Shown here piece after piece: positions 24,407-33,604 of a stretch of DNA of 64,000 nucleotides; the first letter of the stretch is position 1, and every line of letters starts with the position of its first letter. The notes under the pieces were generated by a model that had not been told where the DNA came from, did no database searches, and worked only from the letters and a program-made list of their open reading frames with translations. Made by a program: the position numbers and the translations under genes. Location: contig CAJPUO010000001.1 in the NCBI GenBank assembly GCA_905373795.1, positions 62,001 to 126,000 on the forward strand, read 5' to 3'. Source of the stretch: Candidatus Saccharimonadota bacterium (GTDB taxonomy: Bacteria > Patescibacteriota > Saccharimonadia > Saccharimonadales > Saccharimonadaceae).

Positions 24407-25330
24407 TCAGTCAAGATTTTTACTCCCCGCAGCAATCTCAATCAGCGCCGCCTCTATCAGCAGCCACGGCGAGGCGCTGGTTGTTTTCATTTGTAAGTCC
24501 GCATAAAACAGTGCTTTGTTTGTTGCCGCCAACTGGCTGGCATTGATTTTATTAGCGTAAGAAGATAATTTCCGTAAAACATACGGACTGGTTGAAAAAT
24601 CCGCTGCGACAGATACAGCATCATTGCCAGACAATACCAAAGCATTCAAATTGACCGCCTGCGACGCTAATAATCCCATCGTTTGGTATGCGCTTTCTGC
24701 ATCTCCCTCAGCCTCCAAATACGCGATAATTTCATGAATACGGCCAGAATTTCCAGCCAGCGCTGCTGTAAACAGTTCAAAAGCACTTTCCGTTTTCGCC
24801 AAAGGTACTAGTTTATCAAGCAAATCATCGGTAATTTCCCTGGCAAAAGACAATTGTTCAATAAAATTACTCAGACGCAGCTGATCATAACCCAGCCGGT
24901 CAATCAACGTTTCCGCCTGCACCGCACTCAGCTTATAACCCTGTTTCCTTGCCTCGTCAACACACCACTTCGCCAGCTGCGGTTTTTGCCGTTCATTCAG
25001 CGGTGTAAATTCGTAAATTTCGACATTTTTCCGCAGCCATTTGTATGTTTTCGCGCGCTTATCCAACTTATTCTCCAACAAAATCACCTCAGTGCTGCTG
25101 CTAACAGTGATTTCTGATAATTCCGCCCACAGTGCGGCGTTATCGCTCAGCTGCGAAATAATTACTGTACGCTCCAGCGCAAACAAAGATTGCCCTTGCA
25201 TAATATCGCGCAAACTTGCCGCATCCAGCTGCTCGCCGTCATAACGTTCCGGTACAGCACCGCCAGCAATCAACGCTGCCAGCTTTTGACGCTTATCAAA
25301 CTCATTCTCACCGCACAATACGTATAACAT
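24407..25330 (-). CDS. holA: DNA polymerase III delta subunit
   Basis: 307 residues. HolA is the clamp-loader subunit that opens the beta clamp. The N-terminal AAA-like part begins MLYVLCGENEFDKRQKLAALI, with LFALERTVIISQL and EFTPLNERQKPQLAKWCVDEA typical of the family; a helical collar domain follows (from about 210). Length is slightly below E. coli HolA (343). TATAAT lies 7 nt before the ATG, so it is likely leaderless. Confidence 0.88.
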   Translation of the reverse strand: MLYVLCGENEFDKRQKLAALIAGGAVPERYDGEQLDAASLRDIMQGQSLFALERTVIISQLSDNAALWAELSEITVSSSTEVILLENKLDKRAKTYKWLRKNVEIYEFTPLNERQKPQLAKWCVDEARKQGYKLSAVQAETLIDRLGYDQLRLSNFIEQLSFAREITDDLLDKLVPLAKTESAFELFTAALAGNSGRIHEIIAYLEAEGDAESAYQTMGLLASQAVNLNALVLSGNDAVSVAADFSTSPYVLRKLSSYANKINASQLAATNKALFYADLQMKTTSASPWLLIEAALIEIAAGSKNLD

Positions 25331-25412
25331 TTATGTAATTATACCTTATGTCAGCAAAACCCGCCTCGTGATAAGAATTAACAGCATTTCTTTCTGAGAG
25401 CGGCGCAGCATT

Positions 25413-25613
25413 TTATTCGGATTTAATAGAGCTCTTACGAAATATCCACAACGAATCAGGGCTTCTATACTCCTCAAAGACAATGCCCGCACCCGCACGA
25501 GCTTGTTCTAATTGCTCTTCTGTTGGATCGTAATCAACATAACCATTCGGGCCATCGCCTAGATAACATTGCACCTTGCCCAGCAAGCTATATAGTAAAT
25601 CACTATTTGTCAA
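25413..25613 (-). CDS. Small uncharacterised protein (66 aa)
   Basis: 66 residues from a TTG start that overlaps the mutM stop region by 11 bases, suggesting translational coupling. No Shine-Dalgarno site is obvious. The product is acidic with a C-terminal SLWIFRKSSIKSE, no membrane helix, no motif I recognise. Composition looks protein-like, and its tight overlap with mutM supports it, but it is short and the start is weak. Confidence 0.45.
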   Translation of the reverse strand: MTNSDLLYSLLGKVQCYLGDGPNGYVDYDPTEEQLEQARAGAGIVFEEYRSPDSLWIFRKSSIKSE

Positions 25614-26580
25614 ATTTTGGCGGTTTTTGGCAGACCGGGCAAATATGCGTACCGCGGCCGCCGACTTTTAGCTTGATGATTTCTTGGTCGGGGTGGCGGT
25701 GGCAAGCCTGGCCTTCGCGGCGAAACACATGAGCAAATGTCAAATAATTCCCCTTTCGACCCTCGGCATCAACATAATTTTTATCCGTCGAACCGCCCTG
25801 ATCGATACTGAGTTGCAAAATTTTTCTAAGTTCCGTAAATAATGTGTTCAATTGCTGGTCGGCGACATGCTTGACGCGCTTTTGCGGATGAATCCGTGCC
25901 GCCCACAGCGCCTCGTCCGCATAAATATTACCAACCCCAGCGATCACCGCTTGGTCAAGGAAAGCTGGCTTGATCATTGAATTTTGGCGGCGGCGAATCC
26001 GCTGGATAAAATCCTCGGCGCACGTCTGAGGATCAAGCGGCTCCGGCCCGACTTTCTGCATGAACGGCAGGTTTTTTACCTCATCAGTCGGCAGCAACTT
26101 AACCCAGCCAAACTTGCGCTGATCATTAAAAAACAGCCGCGACCCATCAGCAAAATCAATCTGCACCCGCGTCGACCGATCTGGCAGCTCGCCAATCAAA
26201 CTGTCATTCGGATGCCCGCCAGCAAAATCGTCGATCTCGCGAGCGGTATCCGCATAAAAATCTTGGGTAACTTTACGTGGGTCCCGAGATTTTTTTAGGG
26301 ATACCCGAGCGCTATGACGAGAGTTTTGACGAAACACCAACTGCCCCGTCATCTTCAAATGCACCACCAACGAGTAGCGAGTATCCAAATCAATCATCAG
26401 CACCTTTGCTCGCCGCCTCACCGCCGTCACACATGCGCCATACAAAAATTGTTCGACATCAGCCGGCGCATTCGGAAAACTCTTCGGCGAGTCAAACACT
26501 GCCACTCGCGCCACCACTCGGTCTGGCAGCAGCTCCGCCAACCCGCGGCGGACTGTCTCGACTTCAGGAAGTTCCGGCAT
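25603..26580 (-). CDS. mutM: Formamidopyrimidine-DNA glycosylase with insertion
   Basis: 325 residues; typical MutM is about 270. It removes oxidised purines such as 8-oxoguanine and nicks the backbone. The mature N-terminus PELPEVETVRRGL with the catalytic Pro is intact, as is the H2TH segment AGVGNIYADEALWAARIHP. An extra 45-50 residues (about 90-140, SRHSARVSLKKSRDP onwards) sit within the N-terminal beta-sandwich. The C-terminal zinc finger reads ACHRHPDQ...HICPVCQ, i.e. Cys-x2-His in place of the first Cys-x2-Cys. It starts 5 bases after the preceding membrane-protein gene. Confidence 0.94.
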   Translation of the reverse strand: MPELPEVETVRRGLAELLPDRVVARVAVFDSPKSFPNAPADVEQFLYGACVTAVRRRAKVLMIDLDTRYSLVVHLKMTGQLVFRQNSRHSARVSLKKSRDPRKVTQDFYADTAREIDDFAGGHPNDSLIGELPDRSTRVQIDFADGSRLFFNDQRKFGWVKLLPTDEVKNLPFMQKVGPEPLDPQTCAEDFIQRIRRRQNSMIKPAFLDQAVIAGVGNIYADEALWAARIHPQKRVKHVADQQLNTLFTELRKILQLSIDQGGSTDKNYVDAEGRKGNYLTFAHVFRREGQACHRHPDQEIIKLKVGGRGTHICPVCQKPPKFDK

Positions 26581-26585
26581 AACTA

Positions 26586-27236
26586 TTAAAGTCTAAACGG
26601 CGATTCGTCCTGCCCTAAACCAATGCCGCTTGCCATTTTTTTACCATCGGGGATTTGCTTCAGAAACATGTCCAAAATTTCATTAACATTTGCCTGCGCC
26701 GAGCCCTTGGATCCGCTGCAATCTGACGTCCATAAGCTCTTGACAACCGAATTATTTTTTATGGTTTCAAATTTATAAATCTTGCCGCTGGCACAGATAC
26801 CGCGCAAATCGTTTTGTTCTTCAGTCAAATCCTTGCCATCCATCATTTTACGTTTATCCAGCGCATAAACCAGTTCCGTATAAGCTTTCGTATTATTATC
26901 TAACCTTTTCCGGTCAATTTGATTATCCAAATAACCCTCATATGTTATCATTTCGCGCGAATCCGGCGTGATAGTAATACTATACGAACGAAAATTCTCG
27001 TTCGCCACAATTGGACCGCGTACCGTCAAGCGCACCGATCGGTCGACATCAGTTGATAATAAAGCGGTTTTTGCATCCTCAATGTTTGGATTTGGCTGGG
27101 GATTATTAGACGAACCATCGCCAAACAGCGCCCGGCCGATAGCGATAACCGCCGCAACCGCCACAATAGTAATGATAATAACTAGTAGAATCGGGATGAA
27201 GCGAGAGATTGAGTTTCGTGGTTGAGCATATTTCAT
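26586..27236 (-). CDS. Single-pass membrane protein of unknown function
   Basis: 216 residues. A basic N-terminus (MKYAQPRNSISRF) precedes one membrane helix (about 14-36, IPILLVIIITIVAVAAVIAI); the rest, probably extracellular, has ITPDSREMITYEGYLD and a Cys pair (CASGKIY ... TSDCSG). TGG-TATAAT lies 6 nt before the ATG (leaderless). It is the first gene of a likely operon with mutM. Confidence 0.8.
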   Translation of the reverse strand: MKYAQPRNSISRFIPILLVIIITIVAVAAVIAIGRALFGDGSSNNPQPNPNIEDAKTALLSTDVDRSVRLTVRGPIVANENFRSYSITITPDSREMITYEGYLDNQIDRKRLDNNTKAYTELVYALDKRKMMDGKDLTEEQNDLRGICASGKIYKFETIKNNSVVKSLWTSDCSGSKGSAQANVNEILDMFLKQIPDGKKMASGIGLGQDESPFRL

Positions 27237-27288
27237 GGGGTGATTATACCATAATATTAGATTTTTCGCGCTAGTTGCCTGACCTGAC

Positions 27289-27699
27289 CTAGGGAAGCTG
27301 TGCTATTGCTTGGCAAAACGAACCAGGATACTTATTTTTCAAACGATCGGCCGCTTCTTCAGGGCTCACCCAATGAAGTGTAGTACCCGGCTCGCATGAA
27401 TGAGGGATTTGGTCTGCTGGCAGCTGCACGCGGTAGACAATCAACATCAGGCTCGTCATCATATTACCATACGGTAGCTGCTTGACCGCTCTTGCCACAT
27501 TCCAAAGCTGCTTTCCGACAATGCGATCAACGCCAATCTCTTCGTTTAGTTCACGCAAAAGTGCAGCTTCTATATCCTCGCCTTGATCCATTCTACCGCC
27601 TGGAATATCCCAATAGTCCTTATTTTTGAGCAGCAAAATTTGATTTTCATCATTTCGGATAATGGCTTTTATTCCGATTTGAAATAACTGCTCTGTCAT
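27289..27699 (-). CDS. Nudix hydrolase
   Basis: 136 residues. The Nudix box GGRMDQGEDIEAALLRELNEEIGV matches GX5EX7REUXEEXGU, so it should hydrolyse a nucleoside diphosphate-linked substrate with Mg2+. It could clean up oxidised or modified nucleotides; substrate not predictable. It starts 1 base after the polA stop with a GGAGGAG site, indicating co-transcription with polA. Confidence 0.9.
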   Translation of the reverse strand: MTEQLFQIGIKAIIRNDENQILLLKNKDYWDIPGGRMDQGEDIEAALLRELNEEIGVDRIVGKQLWNVARAVKQLPYGNMMTSLMLIVYRVQLPADQIPHSCEPGTTLHWVSPEEAADRLKNKYPGSFCQAIAQLP

Positions 27700-27700
27700 A

Positions 27701-30235
27701 TTATATCTCCTCCCAGTTTTTGCCTGTTTTCACATCAACCTTCAATCGAATTGGCAGTTTCGGACAAATACTTTCCATTTCCGCGCGCATCATTTCGCCG
27801 ACCCGCTCGGTGTCTTCCGCTCGACATTCCACCAAAATCGAATCATGAACCTGCAGAACTGGCTCGGCCAGCCCGGCTAATTTATCCTCCAGCCGGATCA
27901 TCGCCAGTTTCATCAAATCCGCTTCCGTTCCCTGAATCGGCATATTCATCGCTGCCCGCTCGGCCGCCGAACGCACCATAAAATTACTCGACTTGACGTC
28001 AGGCGTTGGTCGCCGCCGGCCAAAATAGGTCTCAACAAAACCTTGTTCGCGCGCTTGAACTAAAATTGTATCCAGATATTGGCGGATTGGCTGGCGCACC
28101 GCAAAATAGTGTTCGATAAATTTTTTTGCCTCAGTAAAGGTCATGCCCGTGGCTGCCGCCAGCCCGTGCGGACTCATGCCATACAGTACCCCAAAGTTGA
28201 TCACCTTGGCCGCACGCCGCTGTGCTTTTGTCACCTGCTCCATCGGCACACCGTAGGTCTCGGCCGCCGTCTTGGTATGAATATCCACGTCGCTATTAAA
28301 ATCGTTAATTAACTGCTCATCACCCGCCAGCACCGCCGCCAGCCGCAGCTCAAATTGTGAATAATCCGCACCGACAAACACCTTGCCCTCACTCGGCACA
28401 AACGCCTGACGAATTTTCCGACCCAATTCCGTCCGCACGGGAATGTTCTGTAGGTTGGGATTAGTGCTACTCAGCCGCCCAGTGCTGGTGACGTCTTGAT
28501 TAAATGTGGTGTGAATCCGCTCGTCCTCAGCCACCAACTTCGGCAGCGCTTCAATGTAGGTGCTGATTAATTTAGTTAGCTCCCGGTACCGCTCAATCAG
28601 CTCGATGATTGGGTGCTGGCCGCGCAGTTTATCCAACTCTTTCTGTCCCGTCGAATAGCCAGTTTTGCCTTTTTTGATACCAGTCGTCGGCAGCTGCAAC
28701 TTGGTAAATAACACCTCAGACAGCTGCGCCGGACTAGCAGCGTTGAACTCGCGCCCGGCCATCGCATACATTTGTTGTTCAAGCTGGCTAACTTCCGCCG
28801 CCAGCTCCTGACCCATATGTTCAAGGAGTGCCGTGTCCAGCTTCATACCGCGCTTTTCCATCTGAAACAGCGGCCAAATCACCGGAAAATCAAACTCGCG
28901 GAGCACCCGGGCAATCTGCTGATGTGTCGCCATATAATCCTGCTGCTGGCGGTAAATCTGGCGTAGTCGTGCCAGCTGCCGCTCTGGGGAATTATCCTCA
29001 GAAAAATCGCCCGCCAACGCCATTAAACTGCGATCGCGCCTGAGCGGATCGATCAAAAACGCTGCTTGCCCAACATCCCAAACCTTATGAAAACGCACCG
29101 CCACATCGTGAACGTCTAGTGCGTGATACAACCCCTTGACGTCCGCCGCGATAACCACACCTTGTGCCAACAACTGCCAAACCGACCAGCCAATTTCGCT
29201 AACCTTCGCGCGCCACGCCACGTCAGGTTTGGAATTGATATACACCGTGTCCGGCTCTAAGGGGTCAATATAGATAATATTTTCCGCCTCAAACAGCGGC
29301 TCAGCCGGCAAATTTTCGACTTGCGGCAATTCCAATTCCGCCGTCTCTACTGCCCCGTCAGCCGCCTGCATTGTCTTTGGCAGCCGCCCAATCAGCGAAT
29401 GAAACTCCAATTTCCGCAAAATTTCCGCCACCCGAGCAAAGTCGCAGTCGTTAACATCCGCCACTTCCCAGTCCAGCTCCACCGGCGCGTCTGTCCAAAT
29501 CTCCGCCACTTGCTTGGTCAAATACGCCGACTCGCGACCGCCCTCTAGCTTTGTCCGTAGAGCGCCTTTTTGCTCATCCAGATGTGCATACACTCCGTCC
29601 AGTGTGTCATATGCCTGTAATAATTTGACCGCCGTCTTTTCGCCAACGCCCGGTACACCTGGCAAATTGTCGCTGGAATCGCCCTTCAGCGCCTTCAAAT
29701 CCAAAAACTGATCCGTCCGAATACCATATTTTTGTTCAAAATATTCCGCCGTAAATTCCTCTATGTTCCTCAGGCCGTTTTTCATGGCATAGACTTTGGT
29801 CAGCGGTGACACCAATTGCAGCGCATCCAAATCGGACGTCAATAGACAGGTCTGCACCCCGCGCGCCTCCGCTTGCCGAGCAAACGCGCCTATGATATCG
29901 TCCGCCTCATAATCATCCAGTTCATACAGCGGCCAGCCAAAGGCATCCAGCAACTCCATCAAAATCGGAATTTGCTGATAGAAATCATCAGGCGCTGGCT
30001 TGCGGCCCGCCTTGTACTCTGGATATAATTCCCGGCGCTTACGGATATTGGTGCCGCGCTTGTCCCACGCTACGGCCACATAATCCGGCTCCAATTTCTT
30101 GATCAGCTCAATCGCCAAACTCACAAATCCATACACCCCGCCGGTCGGCGTACCGTCCGCCGTACTCAGCCCCGGCATAGCGTAATACCCTCGGTAAAAT
30201 ACTGATTTTCCGTCGATAACTGCCAAACGCTTCAT
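27701..30235 (-). CDS. polA: DNA polymerase I
   Basis: 844 residues. The N-terminal 5'-nuclease domain (1-~285) has YYAMPGLSTADGTPTGG, YEADDIIGAFA and LKGDSSDNLPGVPGVGEKTA. The middle region (about 300-450) keeps the exonuclease fold length, but I see no Asp/Glu metal motif, so 3'-5' proofreading is probably lost, as in Taq-type enzymes. The polymerase domain has VGADYSQFELRLAAVLAGD, the O-helix RRAAKVINFGVLYGM and VHDSILVE. Role: Okazaki fragment maturation and repair. A TGA-TATACT element lies 6 nt before the ATG. A divergent kinase gene starts 34 bases away. Confidence 0.97.
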   Translation of the reverse strand: MKRLAVIDGKSVFYRGYYAMPGLSTADGTPTGGVYGFVSLAIELIKKLEPDYVAVAWDKRGTNIRKRRELYPEYKAGRKPAPDDFYQQIPILMELLDAFGWPLYELDDYEADDIIGAFARQAEARGVQTCLLTSDLDALQLVSPLTKVYAMKNGLRNIEEFTAEYFEQKYGIRTDQFLDLKALKGDSSDNLPGVPGVGEKTAVKLLQAYDTLDGVYAHLDEQKGALRTKLEGGRESAYLTKQVAEIWTDAPVELDWEVADVNDCDFARVAEILRKLEFHSLIGRLPKTMQAADGAVETAELELPQVENLPAEPLFEAENIIYIDPLEPDTVYINSKPDVAWRAKVSEIGWSVWQLLAQGVVIAADVKGLYHALDVHDVAVRFHKVWDVGQAAFLIDPLRRDRSLMALAGDFSEDNSPERQLARLRQIYRQQQDYMATHQQIARVLREFDFPVIWPLFQMEKRGMKLDTALLEHMGQELAAEVSQLEQQMYAMAGREFNAASPAQLSEVLFTKLQLPTTGIKKGKTGYSTGQKELDKLRGQHPIIELIERYRELTKLISTYIEALPKLVAEDERIHTTFNQDVTSTGRLSSTNPNLQNIPVRTELGRKIRQAFVPSEGKVFVGADYSQFELRLAAVLAGDEQLINDFNSDVDIHTKTAAETYGVPMEQVTKAQRRAAKVINFGVLYGMSPHGLAAATGMTFTEAKKFIEHYFAVRQPIRQYLDTILVQAREQGFVETYFGRRRPTPDVKSSNFMVRSAAERAAMNMPIQGTEADLMKLAMIRLEDKLAGLAEPVLQVHDSILVECRAEDTERVGEMMRAEMESICPKLPIRLKVDVKTGKNWEEI

Positions 30236-30241
30236 GTATTT

Positions 30242-30263
30242 AGTATATCAGGTTTGCTATACT
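30242..30263. promoter_or_regulatory. Divergent leaderless promoters for polA and the kinase gene
   Basis: On the minus strand TATACT (30247-30242) and on the plus strand TATACT (30258-30263) lie 10 bases apart, each exactly 6 nt from its ATG (30235 minus, 30270 plus). Both carry TGn immediately before the hexamer. The two promoters cannot be occupied by polymerase at once. Confidence 0.7.
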
Positions 30264-30269
30264 AACAAC

Positions 30270-30857
30270 ATGACACAACCACACGCAAAAATCATCGCCC
30301 TCGTCGGTCTGGCTGGTAGCGGCAAAAGTTCGGCCGTCGAATATTTAACAAAAAAAGGCTTCCCTAAAATTTATTTTGGCGGTGTTATTTACAAAGCCAT
30401 GGAAGAAGCTGGTATTGAACCAACTTGGGACAATCAACAAAAATTCCGCGAAGAAATCCGCCAGCGCGAAGGCAAAGATTTCGTTATCAGGCGTGTAATT
30501 AAGAACATTCGCGATTTGATCAATGCCGGGCAAAATAAAATTGTCCTGGACGGCTTATACACTTGGAGCGAGTATAAAATCCTCAAGCACGAATTTCCCG
30601 GACAAGTCGTTGTCATAGCCATCGTTACGCCGAAGCATCTCCGTTATCAGCGAATGATAAAACGCCTCGAACGGCCAATGCAGCCGCGCGAAGTCGACCA
30701 GCGTGATTGGTCGGAAATTGAGAACCTGGAAAAAGGCGGGCCAATTGCTATCGCCGACTATTTCATTATTAACGACAGCGACCTGACCCAACTACACCAA
30801 AAAATAGACGCCGTTACCCGCGACGCCCATTTCTGTAAATCACCCGAGCAGTGCTAA
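30270..30857 (+). CDS. P-loop nucleotide kinase, CoaE/NMP-kinase-like
   Basis: 195 residues from the ATG at 30270. Walker A is IIALVGLAGSGKSSAVEYL; KFREEIRQREGKDFVIRRV and the NKIVLDGLYTWSEYKIL segment resemble dephospho-CoA kinase and related AAA-type nucleotide kinases, with a later LID-like RLERPMQPREVDQRDW. I cannot assign a specific substrate. It is transcribed divergently from polA by a leaderless promoter and ends one base before the convergent sigA stop. Confidence 0.85.
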   Translation: MTQPHAKIIALVGLAGSGKSSAVEYLTKKGFPKIYFGGVIYKAMEEAGIEPTWDNQQKFREEIRQREGKDFVIRRVIKNIRDLINAGQNKIVLDGLYTWSEYKILKHEFPGQVVVIAIVTPKHLRYQRMIKRLERPMQPREVDQRDWSEIENLEKGGPIAIADYFIINDSDLTQLHQKIDAVTRDAHFCKSPEQC

Positions 30858-31820
30858 TTAATCCAAGTATTCGTAAAGTTTTTTAGCATCTTTATGCTTC
30901 CTGAGCTTCGCCAGAGCTTTGGCTTCAATTTGCCGGATCCGCTCGCGCGTCACCGCAAATTCCTGGCCGACTTCTTCCAATGTGTGATTCTTACCATTAT
31001 CTAGCCCAAACCGCATGCGAACAATTTTCTGCTCGCGGTCGCTTAAACTGGATAACATATCCTGAACCTGCTCTTTTAATAACTGGCTTGTAGCAGAATC
31101 TTCCGGAGAAACTGTGTCCTCGTCAACGATAAAATCTTGAAGAGCCGACTCGTCATCTTCGCCGTCGCGCCCCACGCTGGCATCCAAGGAAGAAATGTCT
31201 TGCTTGATTTTAATGACATATTCAATCTTCTCCGGCTCCATGTCTAGTTCCTTGGACAATTCCTCAATCGTTGGCTCGCGGTTCAATTCCTGCGTCATTC
31301 GCCGCTGCGTACGCAGCAATTTATTAATGGTTTCCACCATATGAACTGGAATACGAATCGTCCGCGCCTGATCGGCAATCGCCCGGGTAATCGCCTGGCG
31401 AATCCACCACGTCGCATAGGTCGAAAATTTGAAGCCTTTATCCGGATCAAACTTCTCGACCGCCCGCAAAAGACCAGTATTTCCTTCCTGAATCAAATCT
31501 AAGAAATCCAAACCGCGCCCCGAATACCGCTTGGCAATTGACACCACCAACCGCATGTTCGCCTCGGCCATCTTATCCTTAGCCTTCTTATCGCCTTCAA
31601 TAATCCGGCGCGCCAGCTCCATCTCTTCTTCGGCGCTTAGTAGTGGAATTTTACCAATTTCCCTTAGATACAGCCGTACCGAATCGTCCGACACATCATC
31701 CAAATATTGACCAGTCGAAAGCGAGGTTAAATCTTCCGATTCTTCCTCGTCTATAGCTGCCGGATCAAAATCCGCATCGTCGTTCAAATTTGCCGGCTTA
31801 GTAGTCGTATCGTCGCTCAC
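30858..31820 (-). CDS. sigA: Primary RNA polymerase sigma factor
   Basis: 320 residues, short for a sigma-70 because region 1.1 is reduced to an acidic stretch. Regions 1.2 (DSVRLYLREIGKIPLL), 2 (ANMRLVVSIAKRYSGRGLDF, FKFSTYATWWIRQAI), 3 and 4 (LEEVGQEFAVTRERIRQIEA) are complete. Region 3.0 keeps HMVETINKL, whose His and Glu contact the TG of extended -10 promoters in E. coli, in line with the many extended -10 promoters here. The gene overlaps dnaG by 4 bases, the classic dnaG-rpoD arrangement. Confidence 0.96.
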   Translation of the reverse strand: MSDDTTTKPANLNDDADFDPAAIDEEESEDLTSLSTGQYLDDVSDDSVRLYLREIGKIPLLSAEEEMELARRIIEGDKKAKDKMAEANMRLVVSIAKRYSGRGLDFLDLIQEGNTGLLRAVEKFDPDKGFKFSTYATWWIRQAITRAIADQARTIRIPVHMVETINKLLRTQRRMTQELNREPTIEELSKELDMEPEKIEYVIKIKQDISSLDASVGRDGEDDESALQDFIVDEDTVSPEDSATSQLLKEQVQDMLSSLSDREQKIVRMRFGLDNGKNHTLEEVGQEFAVTRERIRQIEAKALAKLRKHKDAKKLYEYLD

Positions 31821-33550
31821 ATTTTCTCCTTAATCAGCTGGTTTAGATTCTGGCGCAAGCGCTGAGATAAAACCTCGTCGCCCGCCGCCTCAGCTTCCCG
31901 CAGCTGGGTTAATAATTGATTCTTTTGGTTTTCGCGATGTTTTATTGTTATTTGCCTGACTAGCCGAGCCATTTCTTCATCCAAGCTTTTCTGCTCCCAA
32001 TTGGCATAACGACTTTCACTTTTTAACTGTACTATTTTCACATACTGCTCAATTTTTTGCAAGCCTTGAGGAATATTACTTAGGTCAATATCCAAATTTT
32101 TCCGCAAATAGCCAATTAATTGCCGCGCATTGTCATTCTCAAGCATCTCGCCGGAAATCGCCGCCAGCCAGCGCCGCACTGTTTTTTCGCTTGCTGCCAG
32201 CCCTGCCAGCATATCCTCGGTTTCATCTTGAACAGGGTGCGGTTTTTCCTTGTCAATTTTAGTTTTTCTCAGCTGCTGATTTACCGTTCTTTCGCCCGTC
32301 AGCTTCGCCTTCAAAGCAGTAATCGAGGCGCCAGTTTTCTCAGAAATCACCGCCAAATAATGCTCTTGTTCCACCGGATCTTTCAGGCTGCGCACGATTC
32401 TCAGCGCAGTTGTCGAAAATCGCCGCTTGCCCTCAGCCGTCGCCAAATCTTCCATTTCGGCGTGCCGAGCGATCACCCAATCCACCGCCGGCTGCGCCCG
32501 CTCAACCGCTGCTTGCCATAACGCTGCGTCTTTTTGGATCAATTCATCCGGATCTTTTACATCATCCGGTAGACTCACCACCTCTAGTTCCACGCCAATT
32601 TCCTGCGCCAAATTGATCGCCCGCTCTGTTGCGCTCACGCCCGCCCGGTCGCCATCAAACGCCAAACGAATCCGCCCTGCCAGCCGGCTCAGCGCCTTCA
32701 AATGCTGCAGCGTCATCGCCGTTCCCGCCGTCGCCACCACGTTTTTGACGCCAGCTTGGTGGCTGCTAACCACGTCCAAATTACCCTCGACAATCACCGC
32801 CGCGTCGCTCTTACGAATCGCCTCTTTCGCCTGATACAGCCCAAAAATATGGCGCGATTTATCAAATAGCAGTGTCTGCGGCGTATTCAGATACTTTGGC
32901 GCGCGCGGATCATCACGAATAATTCGCCCCGTAAAGCCAACCACCTCGCCGCTGCTATCGCTCAAAGCCACCATCATCCGCCCCCGAAATAGGTCGCCGC
33001 CGAATCGATTAACCAGCCCCGCGTCAGCCAGTTCCCGGCGCGAAAATCCCCGCTTTTCCAGCGCTTTCGTCAGCGCATCGCCCTGATCTGGCGCATAGCC
33101 GATGACAAAATCACCGATCGTCTGCCGATTCAGCCGCCGTTTTTTCACCGCGTACTTTAGTGCCGCCGAATTTTTCACCAAGTTTTGCTGATAAAAACTT
33201 GCCGCCAATTTCAGCGCTTCCCGCGCTCGCGCTCGCCGCTTAGCCGTCCGTCCATCACCACTAGAAAATAAACTCAAATCCACGCCCGCCTTGCGCGCTA
33301 AATGCTCCAGCGACTGGCGAAAATCCATCCCCTCCACCAGCATCACGAACGTAAAAATATCGCCGCCCTTACCCGAAGAAAAATCATGCCAAATCTGTTT
33401 TTCCGGACTCACCATAAAACTTGGCGTCCGCTCATCAGTGAATGGACTGAGTCCTTTCAGATTACGACCCGCCCGCTTCAGCTGAACATATTCGCCGATT
33501 ACATCCTCAATATTCAGCCGCGCCCGCACTTCTTCCTTGGCATCATTCAT
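31817..33550 (-). CDS. dnaG: DNA primase with degenerate zinc motif
   Basis: 577 residues. DnaG makes RNA primers for replication. The Toprim core is intact: VIVEGNLDVV and LAFDGDRAG carry the acidic catalytic residues. The N-terminal CHC2 region is recognisable (LSPFTDERTPSFMVSPEKQIWHDFSSGKGGD split over residues 34-64), but the zinc ligands are replaced: Ser35 for Cys, Thr38 for His, Asp56 and Ser59 for the last two Cys. Zinc binding is therefore unlikely. TGA-TATAAT sits 7 nt before the ATG. It overlaps sigA by 4 bases. Confidence 0.95.
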   Translation of the reverse strand: MNDAKEEVRARLNIEDVIGEYVQLKRAGRNLKGLSPFTDERTPSFMVSPEKQIWHDFSSGKGGDIFTFVMLVEGMDFRQSLEHLARKAGVDLSLFSSGDGRTAKRRARAREALKLAASFYQQNLVKNSAALKYAVKKRRLNRQTIGDFVIGYAPDQGDALTKALEKRGFSRRELADAGLVNRFGGDLFRGRMMVALSDSSGEVVGFTGRIIRDDPRAPKYLNTPQTLLFDKSRHIFGLYQAKEAIRKSDAAVIVEGNLDVVSSHQAGVKNVVATAGTAMTLQHLKALSRLAGRIRLAFDGDRAGVSATERAINLAQEIGVELEVVSLPDDVKDPDELIQKDAALWQAAVERAQPAVDWVIARHAEMEDLATAEGKRRFSTTALRIVRSLKDPVEQEHYLAVISEKTGASITALKAKLTGERTVNQQLRKTKIDKEKPHPVQDETEDMLAGLAASEKTVRRWLAAISGEMLENDNARQLIGYLRKNLDIDLSNIPQGLQKIEQYVKIVQLKSESRYANWEQKSLDEEMARLVRQITIKHRENQKNQLLTQLREAEAAGDEVLSQRLRQNLNQLIKEKM

Positions 33551-33604
33551 GGTTTTTATTATATCACTCTTTACCTCTGTTATCGTTTGTGCTTAAATAA
33601 ATAC

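Noticed and set aside
33302..33604. Extended N-terminus of the membrane protein at 33605
   Set aside because: This part is antisense to dnaG and its codons look like a shadow of that gene.
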